From Pigmentiphaga aceris (lineage in GTDB: Bacteria; Pseudomonadota; Gammaproteobacteria; Burkholderiales; Burkholderiaceae_B), in the NCBI RefSeq assembly GCF_008119665.1, contig NZ_CP043046.1, positions 4,836,001-4,900,000 of the forward strand: a stretch of 64,000 nucleotides of DNA, read 5' to 3'. The notes beneath the pieces were generated by a model that searched no databases, was not told the origin of the DNA, and was given only the letters and a program-made list of their open reading frames with translations. The position numbers were made by a program, and so were the translations under genes. Numbering within the stretch: the first letter of the stretch is position 1; each line of letters starts with the position of its first letter. Shown here in pieces: positions 47,146 to 55,195 of this stretch.

Positions 47146-48186
47146 TCAGCTCAGCACATCGACAGTCAGAAACTTGGCAAATTTGGCGGGATCGGTGGTC
47201 TTCTTCAGCACACCAACGCCCTTCAAATCGCGTGCATAGAACTCGATTTCATCGCGCAATGCGGTGCCCACGGGGTGATGCCGATAGGTCAGGTCAGCCA
47301 AGATGGCGCGCAGGTCTTCCACCGGCACCTTGGGCACATAGTTGGCCGCAATACGCGCGGCTTCATTGGGATTGTCGGCAGTGAATTCCGAGGCCTGGAT
47401 CAGCGCGCGCACCACACTCGCCACTTCGGTCTTGCGATCGCGAACCAGGTCTGCGCGAGCAGTGATGATGCAGCACAGCCGGTTCGCATAGTCGCCCGTC
47501 TGGATATTGGCAATTTCCTTGAACACGCCCGGGTTGCGTTTTTCGATCAGGAACAGGTTGGGATTGCTGTCGGAAATAACCTGGATCTCGCCCTTTTTGA
47601 CGGCCAGATCAAGCACATCGCCGGGATAGGCGCGCCATTCGACATCTTTGTCCGGGTCCACACCGCGACGGGCCAGGTAGGTCGAGAAAAACTGGCGACC
47701 GGGGCCGGACACACTGCTGACGCCAATGGTCTTGCCCCGCACCGCTTCGATGGTCTCGATGCCGGACTCCTTGGTGGCCAACACCCGCAGGCAGCCGCCG
47801 TGGGCACTGCCGACAATACGCACATCGAAGCCAGATTCCAGCGGTTTCAGCCAGGCATGGGTCAGACCCACCGCCATGTCGGCCTTGCCGGTGGCCAGTG
47901 ATTCCAGCACCTGATCCACCGACCCGGCAAAGCTGATCACATCGACATCCACCTGGTTCTGCTCGAACAGGCCGCGGTCGCGGGCAATCACTACCGGGGC
48001 CAGGCACAGCCCGGTGCCACTCCAGGAGAACACGACTTTCTTGCCGGTCGGTGCTCCCCAGGACACCCGCGTGCCCAGCAAGCCGGCGCTAGCCGCCAGG
48101 CCCAACGCACCCGCGCCTCGCAGCACGCTGCGACGAGCGATGCGTGACGGACCTGCGACAGAGATTTTTGGATCGAATATGGGCAT
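47146..48186 (-). CDS. ABC-type NrtA/SsuA-like substrate-binding protein
   Basis: A 346-residue exported binding protein. A twin-arginine signal (RIARRSVLRGAGALGLAASA) covers residues 14-34. VVFSWSGTGLCLAPVVIARDRGLFEQ and LESLATGKADMAVGLTHAWL are typical of the NMT1/NrtA-SsuA fold, and the rest follows the two-lobed pattern. I use ATG 48186, with GGAAG about 6 nt upstream. No permease or ATPase gene is adjacent; instead a cytochrome c gene follows by 3 nt. The ligand could be a sulfonate, nitrate or pyrimidine-like compound, but I cannot tell which. Confidence 0.88.
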   Translation of the reverse strand: MPIFDPKISVAGPSRIARRSVLRGAGALGLAASAGLLGTRVSWGAPTGKKVVFSWSGTGLCLAPVVIARDRGLFEQNQVDVDVISFAGSVDQVLESLATGKADMAVGLTHAWLKPLESGFDVRIVGSAHGGCLRVLATKESGIETIEAVRGKTIGVSSVSGPGRQFFSTYLARRGVDPDKDVEWRAYPGDVLDLAVKKGEIQVISDSNPNLFLIEKRNPGVFKEIANIQTGDYANRLCCIITARADLVRDRKTEVASVVRALIQASEFTADNPNEAARIAANYVPKVPVEDLRAILADLTYRHHPVGTALRDEIEFYARDLKGVGVLKKTTDPAKFAKFLTVDVLS

Positions 48187-48382
48187 GGCGGCTTCCGGAA
48201 AAGGAGATCGGACGATGAAGCCGTGGGTGCGAAAAAATATGCGAGAAGCTCGTGTAGAAACACGCACGACAACAACGCAAAACAACGCACACACGGCATG
48301 CCTGCGGGCTGCACTGCGCATCGCAGAAGCCCCAAGCCATCGACCTTACCGAAGCCTTGTCGCAAACCAAACCGACGAAATT

Positions 48383-48424
48383 TGCTTTTCTTATGGTGCT
48401 TTTCTTATGGCGTTTTTCTTATGC
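48383..48424. repeat. Three 14-bp tandem repeats
   Basis: TGCTTTTCTTATGG occurs twice in tandem (48383-48396 and 48397-48410), followed by the variant CGTTTTTCTTATGC (48411-48424). Read toward the binding-protein gene on the minus strand the shared core is CATAAGAAAA. Such short iterons upstream of an operon may bind a regulator. Confidence 0.8.
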
Positions 48425-48460
48425 AGAGATGCTTATGCCGCACGCAGAGAACAGACGAAA

Positions 48461-48490
48461 AAAAGCCATGCAAGGTTCTGCATGGCTTGA
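48461..48490 (-). terminator. purM intrinsic terminator
   Basis: AAGCCATGCA (48463-48472) and TGCATGGCTT (48479-48488) form a perfect 10-bp stem; on the minus strand seven T follow. It is 108 nt past the purM stop. Confidence 0.85.
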
Positions 48491-48595
48491 TTCGCAGCCG
48501 GCCCGAAGGCCGCTGCATTTGATCAACCGTGTGTGATCAACCGCGTTTGACTACATACGTGTGATCAAACACGTTCGATCAACTATCCGAAACGC

Positions 48596-49645
48596 TTAGA
48601 CCACCACGGTCTGCGGCGTGCCCGGAGCCTGTTCGATGATCTCGCCCAGGCGGCTGACGGTTTCGCCCGATGCGCGCAGCGTGGCGATCACGGCGTCGGC
48701 CTCCGAAGCTGCAACCACCACCACCATGCCAATGCCGCAGTTGAAGACGCGGTGCATTTCTTCGTCGGCCACGCCACCTTCCTTCTGCATCCAGGTGAAC
48801 AGCTGCGGCATGGTCCATGCATCGCGGTGCAGGCGTGCCGCCAGGCCCGGACGCAGAATGCGCGGCACGTTGTCCAGCAGGCCACCACCGGTGATGTGGG
48901 CCATGCCCTTGATGCCGTGTTGCTTGATGGCAGCCAGCATGGGCTTCACGTAGATGCGGGTCGGTGCCATCACCACGTCGCGCAACGGCTGGCCGTGGAA
49001 GTCGTCATCGGGCTTGGCACCCGTGCGTTCCAGAATCTTGCGCACCAGCGAGTAACCGTTGGAATGTGCGCCGCTGGAGGCCAGGCCCAGGACCACGTCA
49101 CCGGGAATGATCTTGCTGCCGTCGATGATTTCCGACTTTTCGACTGCGCCCACCGCGAAGCCGGCCAGGTCGTATTCGCCGTCCGGGTACATGCCCGGCA
49201 TTTCAGCGGTTTCACCGCCGATCAGTGCGCAACCGGCTTGCTCGCAACCGGTGGCGATGCCGCCGACCACGGTGGCAGCGGTGTCGACCGACAGACGGCC
49301 GCAGGCGAAGTAGTCCAGGAAGAACAGCGGCTCGGCACCCTGCACCAGGATGTCGTTGACGCTCATGGCGACCAGGTCGATACCGACCGTGTCGTGTTTG
49401 TCCCAGGTGAAGGCCAGGCGCAGCTTGGTGCCCACGCCGTCGGTGCCGGACACCAGGACCGGCTCACGGAACTTCTTGGACACTTCGAACAGCGCACCGA
49501 AGCCGCCGATGCCGCCCAGCACGCCTTCGCGCATGGTGCGTTTGGCAAGCGGCTTGATCCGCTCGACCAGTGCGTCGCCGGCGTCGATATCGACACCTGC
49601 GTCACGGTAAGTAAGGGGAGCGGAGCCAGGCTGATGTGCGGACAT
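48596..49645 (-). CDS. purM: Phosphoribosylformylglycinamidine cyclo-ligase PurM
   Basis: A 349-residue AIR synthetase, step five of purine synthesis. [75 protein letters not shown] and [17 protein letters not shown] are the conserved PurM segments. I use the ATG at 49645 ([10 protein letters not shown]), four codons inside the longest frame, because the start of that frame is a TTG without a ribosome site. A folded inverted-repeat block lies upstream at 49697-49782. Confidence 0.96.
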   Translation of the reverse strand: MSAHQPGSAPLTYRDAGVDIDAGDALVERIKPLAKRTMREGVLGGIGGFGALFEVSKKFREPVLVSGTDGVGTKLRLAFTWDKHDTVGIDLVAMSVNDILVQGAEPLFFLDYFACGRLSVDTAATVVGGIATGCEQAGCALIGGETAEMPGMYPDGEYDLAGFAVGAVEKSEIIDGSKIIPGDVVLGLASSGAHSNGYSLVRKILERTGAKPDDDFHGQPLRDVVMAPTRIYVKPMLAAIKQHGIKGMAHITGGGLLDNVPRILRPGLAARLHRDAWTMPQLFTWMQKEGGVADEEMHRVFNCGIGMVVVVAASEADAVIATLRASGETVSRLGEIIEQAPGTPQTVVV

Positions 49646-49980
49646 GGAAGGAACCAAAAGGGTAAAGCGAAACAGGAAGCCCCTGCGCGTGGTGCGACCA
49701 CGTACTGGCTGGCGTGCCAGCCGACCTGCTTGCCACAGACTTGTCGGGGTGTGCCCGACAGGACGTATCAGCAGTACGTGGTATTAAAAACACGGCAAAC
49801 GCGGGGTGAAAGCTATAATTTTATGATGATTGTTCCTTCGATGCCGCAAATTCGGATAAAGGCCCGGCTGACTGCCCATGTCCCGGGGCAGCGCACGCAC
49901 GCGCATAGCCCGATGCACCGCCTGTCAGGCCCTGCTGACTCGGCCCTCGGCTCCGCCCAGGCGGAGCAGTGCAGGTGCGG
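49646..49980. other. Divergent purM-hda intergenic region
   Basis: About 335 bp without a gene, containing the nested inverted repeats (49697-49782). A consensus-like TATAAT occurs at 49814-49819 on the plus strand, 160 nt before hda, but I see no matching -35 at 16-18 nt. Confidence 0.5.
49697..49782. repeat. Nested inverted repeats upstream of purM
   Basis: ACCACGTACTG (49697-49707) pairs perfectly with CAGTACGTGGT (49772-49782), enclosing two hairpins: GGCTGG/CCAGCC (49707-49712 with 49717-49722) and TGTCGGG/CCCGACA (49742-49748 with 49754-49760). Together they can fold as a three-way junction on either strand. On the minus strand it lies 51 nt before the purM start, so it may be part of the purM leader. 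Confidence 0.7.
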
Positions 49981-50691
49981 ATGTCCATGAAGCAGCTCCT
50001 GCTCGACGTCGTTCCCGGCCCGGCCCCTACGCTGGGCAATTTCGTCGTCGGCACCAATGACGAAGCATTTGCCGCTTTACAACACCTTGAGCGTGGCCGC
50101 GCCATCTACCTGTGGGGACCAGCCGGCTGTGGCCGCACCCATCTGCTGAAAGCGGCGACCGCCACGCCCGGCACGCTGTACCTGCATCCCGGCACCTCGC
50201 TCAATCATTTCGAAACCGCCATCAGCGGCATCGCCTCGCGGGTTGCGGTAGACGACCTGCACCGCATGGACGCCGACCGCCAGGCCGCCGTTTTCGCGCT
50301 GTACAACCAGTGGCGCGAATCCGCTGCCACCGAACACGCCATCTCGCTTGTGGTGGCCGGTGACCGCCCGCCCGCCAGCATGGCCTTGCGCGAAGACTTG
50401 CGTACCCGCCTGGGTTGGGACTTGGTATTCCGGCTGGAACTGTTGTCAGATGACGACAAATTGGCAGCGCTCGATACCCACGCCAGCAATCGCGGCCTGC
50501 AATTGGTGCCCGACATGCTGCTGTGGATGCTGAATCACTACGACCGCGACATGGGCCGACTGATCCTGCTGATCGACGCGCTCGACCGTTACTCGCTCGC
50601 CACCAAGCGCCCGATCACCACCGCGCTGCTGCGCACCGTGGTGGCACAACTTCCTCCCCCTCCGTCCTCCGGGTCGGCGAATCACACATGA
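49981..50691 (+). CDS. hda: DnaA-regulatory inactivator protein Hda
   Basis: A 236-residue AAA+ protein homologous to DnaA domain III that promotes ATP hydrolysis on DnaA after replication starts. The N-terminal QLLLDV is a beta-clamp-binding motif. GRAIYLWGPAGCGRTHLLKA is the P-loop, with R where most have K, as in E. coli Hda. VAVDDLHRMDADRQAAVFAL is the Walker B region, and REDLRTRLGWDLVFRLELLS contains the arginine finger. There is no domain IV DNA-binding helix. I use ATG 49981; ATG 49987 and GTG 49969 are also in frame. Its stop overlaps the HAD gene by 4 nt. Confidence 0.92.
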   Translation: MSMKQLLLDVVPGPAPTLGNFVVGTNDEAFAALQHLERGRAIYLWGPAGCGRTHLLKAATATPGTLYLHPGTSLNHFETAISGIASRVAVDDLHRMDADRQAAVFALYNQWRESAATEHAISLVVAGDRPPASMALREDLRTRLGWDLVFRLELLSDDDKLAALDTHASNRGLQLVPDMLLWMLNHYDRDMGRLILLIDALDRYSLATKRPITTALLRTVVAQLPPPPSSGSANHT

Positions 50692-51380
50692 GCGCTTTCC
50701 CGTTCGACGCACGGCGCATCGCGCTGTTCGACCTCGACCATACGCTGCTGCCCTTGGACAGCGACTACCAGTGGGCCGAGTTCCTGGCCGACACCGGCCG
50801 CGCCGGTGACCGCGAAGCGGCGCTGGCCCGCAATGTCGAACTGATGCATCGCTACAACGCTGGCAACCTGACCGCCGACGAATCGGCCGCCTTCATGCTG
50901 GGACTGCTGGCACGCAGCGCCCCGGCCGATCTGGCTGTGTGGCACGAAGACTACATGCGCGACGTGATCCGGCCGGCAATCCGCCCGGAAGCGCGGCAAC
51001 TGGTGGACCGCCACCTGGCCGATGGTGATCTGGTTGCCATCGTCACCGCCACCAACACCTTCGTGACCGCCCCGATCGCACGCGCGTTCGGCGTGCAATA
51101 CCTGCTTGGCACCGATGCCGAGTACCTCAATGGCCGCTACACCGGCCGCATCCACGGTACGCCGTGTTTCCGCGAAGGCAAGGTGACCCGCGTCACCGCC
51201 TGGCTTGCCAGCCAGGGCCGCAGTCTTGCGGACTACGAGCAGTCCTGGTTCTACAGCGATTCGATGAACGACGTTCCCCTGCTCGAAGCCGTGACCCACC
51301 CGGTTGCCACCAATCCTTCTCCTGCGCTGCGCGCCCTGTCTCAGGCTCGCGGCTGGGCGGTCACGGACCTGTTCGAATGA
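50688..51380 (+). CDS. HAD-IB family phosphatase
   Basis: A 230-residue HAD hydrolase. IALFDLDHTLLPLDSDYQWA has the nucleophile DxDxT motif, VAIVTATNTFVTAPIARAFG holds motif II, GKVTRVTAWLASQG the lysine, and YSDSMNDVPLLEAVTHPVATN motif IV. The subfamily resembles SerB/CicA-like proteins found between hda and pcnB in relatives. The natural substrate is not known from sequence. It is coupled by ATGA overlaps to hda before it and pcnB after it. Confidence 0.9.
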   Translation: MSAFPFDARRIALFDLDHTLLPLDSDYQWAEFLADTGRAGDREAALARNVELMHRYNAGNLTADESAAFMLGLLARSAPADLAVWHEDYMRDVIRPAIRPEARQLVDRHLADGDLVAIVTATNTFVTAPIARAFGVQYLLGTDAEYLNGRYTGRIHGTPCFREGKVTRVTAWLASQGRSLADYEQSWFYSDSMNDVPLLEAVTHPVATNPSPALRALSQARGWAVTDLFE

Positions 51381-52774
51381 TCAAAAAGCTCATCTCCCGG
51401 ATTTTCAAGCCGCTTGGCGCACGCCCTGTTCTCAGCGTGAAGAAGCGCCAGCCGCTGCGCGTGCCGGTCAGCGAACACGGCATCGACCGTCGTCGTGTGT
51501 CACGCCACGCCATCAAGGTGTGCGACGTGTTGCAGGAAAACGGCTATGAAGCCTATATCGTGGGCGGTGCCGTTCGCGACCTGATCGCCAACGCCGAACC
51601 CAAAGACTTCGACGTGGCCACCAACGCCACGCCCGAACAGATCCAGCCGCTGTTCCGCCGTGCCCGCATCATCGGCCGCCGTTTCCAGCTGGTGCATGTG
51701 GTGTTCGGTCAGGAAGTCATCGAGACGTCCACCTTCCGCGCGGCCAGTTCCGACGACCAGACCAAGGACGAACACGGCCGCATTCTGCGTGACAACGTAT
51801 TCGGCAACCTGCAGGAAGACGCTGCACGCCGCGACTTCACACTGAACGCGCTGTATTACGACCCGGCCACAGAGACCGTGATCGACTATCACGATGGCGT
51901 GGCCGACTTGAAGCAGCGCCTGGTGCGCATCATCGGCGACCCGGTGCAGCGCTACCGCGAAGACCCGGTACGCATGCTGCGCGCCGTGCGTTTCGCCGCC
52001 AAGCTCGACTTCAAGATCGACGCTGCCACTGGCGCGCCCATCAAGAGTCTGGCGAATCTGATCGAGAACGTGCCGGCCTCGCGCCTGTTCGACGAGATGC
52101 TGAAGCTGCTGACCTGCGGCCACGCCATGGACTGTGTGCGCCAGCTGCGCGCCCAAGGCCTGCATCACGGCCTGCTGCCCATGCTGGACGTGGTGCTGGA
52201 ACAGCCCGACGGCGAACGCTTCGTGGAACTCGCGCTGGAACGCACTGACGCCCGCGTGCGCGTCGGCAAGACCATCAGCCCCAGCTTCCTGTTCGCCGCG
52301 CTGCTGTGGCAGCAGGTGCATACGCGCTGGGAGCAATACCAGAAGAAGGGCGAACATTCGCTGCCCGCGCTGGGCCTGGCGGTGGATTCGGTGCTGGACG
52401 ACCAGACCGAGAAGCTCGCCATTCAGCGCCGCTTCGTGTCCGACATGCGTGAGATCTGGTTCATGCAGCCGCGTTTCGACCGCCGCGTGGGCAAGGCTGC
52501 CTGGCGCATGATCGAACAACCCCGTTTCCGCGCCGCCTGCGACTTCATGCAACTGCGTGCCGCCGCCGGTCAGGTCGACAGCGTGCTTGCACAGTGGTGG
52601 ATGGACCTGGCGGACGCCAACGACACCGAACGCGCAGAAATGCTGGAAGACGTGGCACGTCAACCGCGTCCCGCAGCACCTGCCACCGGACCGGACGGTG
52701 CCCCCCGCAAGCGCCGCCGCAGCAACGCACGCCGTCGCGCACCGGCCAGCGACAACGTCACGCCGGACGCATGA
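51377..52774 (+). CDS. pcnB: Poly(A) polymerase PcnB
   Basis: A 465-residue nucleotidyltransferase that adds 3' poly(A) tails to RNA. YIVGGAVRDLIANAEPKDFD has the GGxxRD and DxD active-site motifs. RIIGRRFQLVHVVFG matches the signature that separates bacterial poly(A) polymerases from CCA-adding enzymes. RDFTLNALYYDPATETVIDY is also conserved. The last 35 residues are a basic tail (PRKRRRSNARRRAPASDNVT), likely for RNA binding. It begins at a 4-nt overlap with the HAD gene. Confidence 0.95.
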   Translation: MIKKLISRIFKPLGARPVLSVKKRQPLRVPVSEHGIDRRRVSRHAIKVCDVLQENGYEAYIVGGAVRDLIANAEPKDFDVATNATPEQIQPLFRRARIIGRRFQLVHVVFGQEVIETSTFRAASSDDQTKDEHGRILRDNVFGNLQEDAARRDFTLNALYYDPATETVIDYHDGVADLKQRLVRIIGDPVQRYREDPVRMLRAVRFAAKLDFKIDAATGAPIKSLANLIENVPASRLFDEMLKLLTCGHAMDCVRQLRAQGLHHGLLPMLDVVLEQPDGERFVELALERTDARVRVGKTISPSFLFAALLWQQVHTRWEQYQKKGEHSLPALGLAVDSVLDDQTEKLAIQRRFVSDMREIWFMQPRFDRRVGKAAWRMIEQPRFRAACDFMQLRAAAGQVDSVLAQWWMDLADANDTERAEMLEDVARQPRPAAPATGPDGAPRKRRRSNARRRAPASDNVTPDA

Positions 52775-52841
52775 ACATCACGGCAGGCGAACCTGCGGGT
52801 TCACCTGCCGTGACCGTGCCTCCCACATCCAGACTACCGAC

Positions 52842-53342
52842 ATGACTGAGACCACCACCGCCCATCACGCTGCTCGCACTGCATGGGTGGGACTGGGTGC
52901 CAACCTTGGCGATGCAAGCGCCACGCTGCGGCAAGCATTGTCTGAATTGGCAGCAGCACCCGGCATTGCCGATGTCGTGCCCTCGCCCTTCTACCGCAGC
53001 GCGCCCGTCGATGCGCAAGGCCCGGTGTTCGTCAATGCCGTGACCAGGCTGCGCACCACGCTTGAACCGATTGCATTGCTCGATGTACTGCAATACATCG
53101 AGCAAAAACATGGGCGCGACCGTCCGTATCGCAATGCACCGCGCACGCTCGACCTGGACCTGCTGCTGGTCGAAGGCGTCAGCATGGACAGCCCGCGCCT
53201 GAGCTTGCCGCATCCGCGCCTGCATCAGCGTGCATTCGTGCTGCGCCCCTTGCAGGATCTGGACCCCGATCTGGTCTTGGAACAAGGCAGCTTCGAACAC
53301 CTGCTTGCAGCCTGCGCCGACCAGGCGATCGAACGCAGTTAA
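52842..53342 (+). CDS. folK: 6-hydroxymethyl-7,8-dihydropterin pyrophosphokinase FolK
   Basis: A 166-residue kinase of folate synthesis. VGLGANLGDASATLRQALSE is the N-terminal core, FYRSAPVDAQGPVFVNAVTR the pterin loop, HGRDRPYRNAPRTLDLDLLLV the HPPK signature, and LPHPRLHQRAFVLRPLQDLD the C-terminal motif. It follows pcnB by 67 nt, the common Burkholderiales order. It is convergent with an Lrp-family gene with a 12-nt gap. Confidence 0.95.
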   Translation: MTETTTAHHAARTAWVGLGANLGDASATLRQALSELAAAPGIADVVPSPFYRSAPVDAQGPVFVNAVTRLRTTLEPIALLDVLQYIEQKHGRDRPYRNAPRTLDLDLLLVEGVSMDSPRLSLPHPRLHQRAFVLRPLQDLDPDLVLEQGSFEHLLAACADQAIERS

Positions 53343-53354
53343 GGTCCTTTCGGC

Positions 53355-53852
53355 CTACGCCGCAGACACGGCACCCAGCGGGATCGTCATCCCCACCTTC
53401 ACGCGGTCCATGGCGATCGAGCTGCGAAACTTCCGAACATTGTTGTTCTGGAAAAACAGGCGCTTGGTCAGCGCCTCGTAGGCCGCCATCGACGGCACGA
53501 TCACCACCAGCATGAAGTCCGCTTGCCCTGTGATGTAGTAGCACTGCTGCACTTCGGGTGTGGCGGCAAACTCGCGTTTGGCGGCGTCGATCAGGTCGGC
53601 GGTTTCGCTGATTATTTCCACTTCCACCAACACCGTGATCGACTGGCCAAGCAGGTTTGGGTCTACCAGCGCCACATTGGCACGGATCACCCCGCTTTCT
53701 TCCATGCGCTTGATGCGGCGCTGCACCGCGGGGGCAGACAGGTTAACGGCTTCGCCGATGGCACGCTGCCATGTGGTGTTGTCACGCTGAAGGATGTCGA
53801 GAATCGCCAGGTCAAAACGGTCCAGCGTGGGGTCTGAAGAAAACTTGCTCAA
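53355..53852 (-). CDS. Lrp/AsnC family transcriptional regulator
   Basis: A 165-residue regulator. The helix-turn-helix is RFDLAILDILQRDNTTWQRAIGEAVNLSAPAVQRRIKRMEES with VIRANVALVDPNLLG after it, and the RAM ligand domain is VEVEIISETADLIDAA to the C-terminus with YYITGQADFMLVVIV. I chose the TTG at 53852 because AAGGAG is 5 nt upstream; the frame extends further but with no site. It is divergent from the diaminopropionate ammonia-lyase gene, which it probably controls in response to an amino acid. Confidence 0.9.
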   Translation of the reverse strand: MSKFSSDPTLDRFDLAILDILQRDNTTWQRAIGEAVNLSAPAVQRRIKRMEESGVIRANVALVDPNLLGQSITVLVEVEIISETADLIDAAKREFAATPEVQQCYYITGQADFMLVVIVPSMAAYEALTKRLFFQNNNVRKFRSSIAMDRVKVGMTIPLGAVSAA

Positions 53853-53955
53853 CACGGCTCCTTGACGAAACAACGCTGCGTGCGAGCATCGCAAACGCAG
53901 TCAATTCCTCATGATGGACGCACTATATTTTCGTGTCGATACCACGAGGTCTGCC

Positions 53956-55149
53956 ATGTTCGTTTCCAACACCCATCCGTCCTACCTTCAACCGCTGGAT
54001 CGCATCGATGCAGCCACCTTGGGTGCCGACGCACATGCAAAGGTTGCGCGGTTCCTGGCGCAGCGCGATGCCAATGCCGTCACGCCTTTGCACGCCCTGC
54101 CCGCGCTGGCGAGCGAGCTGGGTGTAGGAAGCATCCACATCAAGGACGAAGGCTTCCGGCTTGGCCTGGGCAGCTTCAAGGCCTTGGGCGGGGCTTACGC
54201 CGTCATGTGTCTGGTACTGGAAGAAGCCAGCAAGCGCTTGCAGCGCACGCTGGACGTGGCCGACCTGCAATCTCCCGAGGTGCGTGCGATTGCGGCCACC
54301 ATGACCGTCACCTGCGCCACCGATGGCAACCACGGCAGATCGGTTGCACAGGGCGCGCAGTTGGTGGGTGCACGCGCTGCCATTCTGGTTCACGCCGGCG
54401 TAAGCGAAGGACGCGTGGCCGCGATTGCGCGTTTCGGGGCCGACATGATCTGTGTCCCTGGCAATTACGACGATTCGGTGCGAGAGGCCGCCCGGCTGGC
54501 GTCCGAGCGTGGGTGGATCGTGGTGTCGGACACCTCGTGGCCGGGTTACGAGCGCATTCCCGGCCTGGTGATGCAGGGCTACACCGCGATGGTGGGTGAA
54601 GCCTTGCAGCAACTGCCTGCGGCCCCCACGCATGTGTTCGTGCAGGCGGGCGTGGGCGGTGTCGCGGCAGCCGTGGCAGGCCACCTGGCGTTGGTCATGG
54701 GCGAGCGCCGGCCGCGTTTTGTGGTGGTTGAACCGGCACGGGCAGCATGCGTCCATGCCACGGCCCAGGCCGGACACCTGGTGCGGGTTGCGCATGGTGA
54801 ACCAACGGTGATGGCAATGCTGGAATGTTATGAACCCTCGCCGATTGCGTGGCGTGTACTGTCGCGCGTGGCCGAGGGTTTCATGACGGTGGACGAAGCA
54901 GACGCCATTGCCGTCATGAACCGATTGGCCCGCCCTGCCGGCGATGACCCAACCATCGTCGCCGGAGAAAGCGGCGGTGTGGGACTGGCGGGTTTGATCC
55001 GCGCCGTGGCCTCGCCCGATGCAAAGGAACAGCTTGGTTTGGACGCGACATCTCGCGTGCTGGTCATCAACACCGAAGGCGCGACCGACCCTGCACGCTA
55101 CACAGAGCTGGTTGGTTTGCGGCCCGATCAGGTTCTGGCGGCCGCCTGA
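53956..55149 (+). CDS. dpaL: Diaminopropionate ammonia-lyase
   Basis: A 397-residue PLP enzyme that converts 2,3-diaminopropionate to pyruvate and two ammonia. LGLGSFKALGGAYAVMCLVL contains the PLP lysine, TCATDGNHGRSVAQGAQLVG is the family DGNHG loop, and QAGVGGVAAAVAGHLA is the glycine loop for the cofactor phosphate. ESGGVGLAGLIRAV and LVINTEGATDPARYTELVG are typical of YgeX/DpaL. The ATG at 53956 follows GAGG by 6 nt. It is followed by an M20 peptidase gene, as in other catabolic clusters of this type. Confidence 0.92.
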   Translation: MFVSNTHPSYLQPLDRIDAATLGADAHAKVARFLAQRDANAVTPLHALPALASELGVGSIHIKDEGFRLGLGSFKALGGAYAVMCLVLEEASKRLQRTLDVADLQSPEVRAIAATMTVTCATDGNHGRSVAQGAQLVGARAAILVHAGVSEGRVAAIARFGADMICVPGNYDDSVREAARLASERGWIVVSDTSWPGYERIPGLVMQGYTAMVGEALQQLPAAPTHVFVQAGVGGVAAAVAGHLALVMGERRPRFVVVEPARAACVHATAQAGHLVRVAHGEPTVMAMLECYEPSPIAWRVLSRVAEGFMTVDEADAIAVMNRLARPAGDDPTIVAGESGGVGLAGLIRAVASPDAKEQLGLDATSRVLVINTEGATDPARYTELVGLRPDQVLAAA

Positions 55150-55195
55150 GCGGCAAACTTTCAAGCCAACCACCCACACCGTTACGGACTGATTT

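Larger units (their letters stand above)
48187..48595. other. Intergenic region between the binding-protein gene and purM
   Basis: About 410 bp without a credible gene. It holds three 14-bp repeats (48383-48424), the purM terminator (48461-48490) and a cluster of TGATCAA motifs (48520-48582), including the hairpin ACGTGT-GATCAA-ACACGT at 48557-48574. The part near 48200-48380 presumably contains the promoter of the binding-protein operon. Confidence 0.5.

Noticed and set aside
49697..49782. ZTP (pfl) or purine riboswitch upstream of purM
   Set aside because: The conserved core sequences of those classes are not seen; only generic nested helices are present.
49814..49819. TATAAT as the hda promoter
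   Set aside because: The -10 matches consensus but no -35-like hexamer lies 16-18 nt upstream and no extended -10 TG is present, so it is left uncalled.
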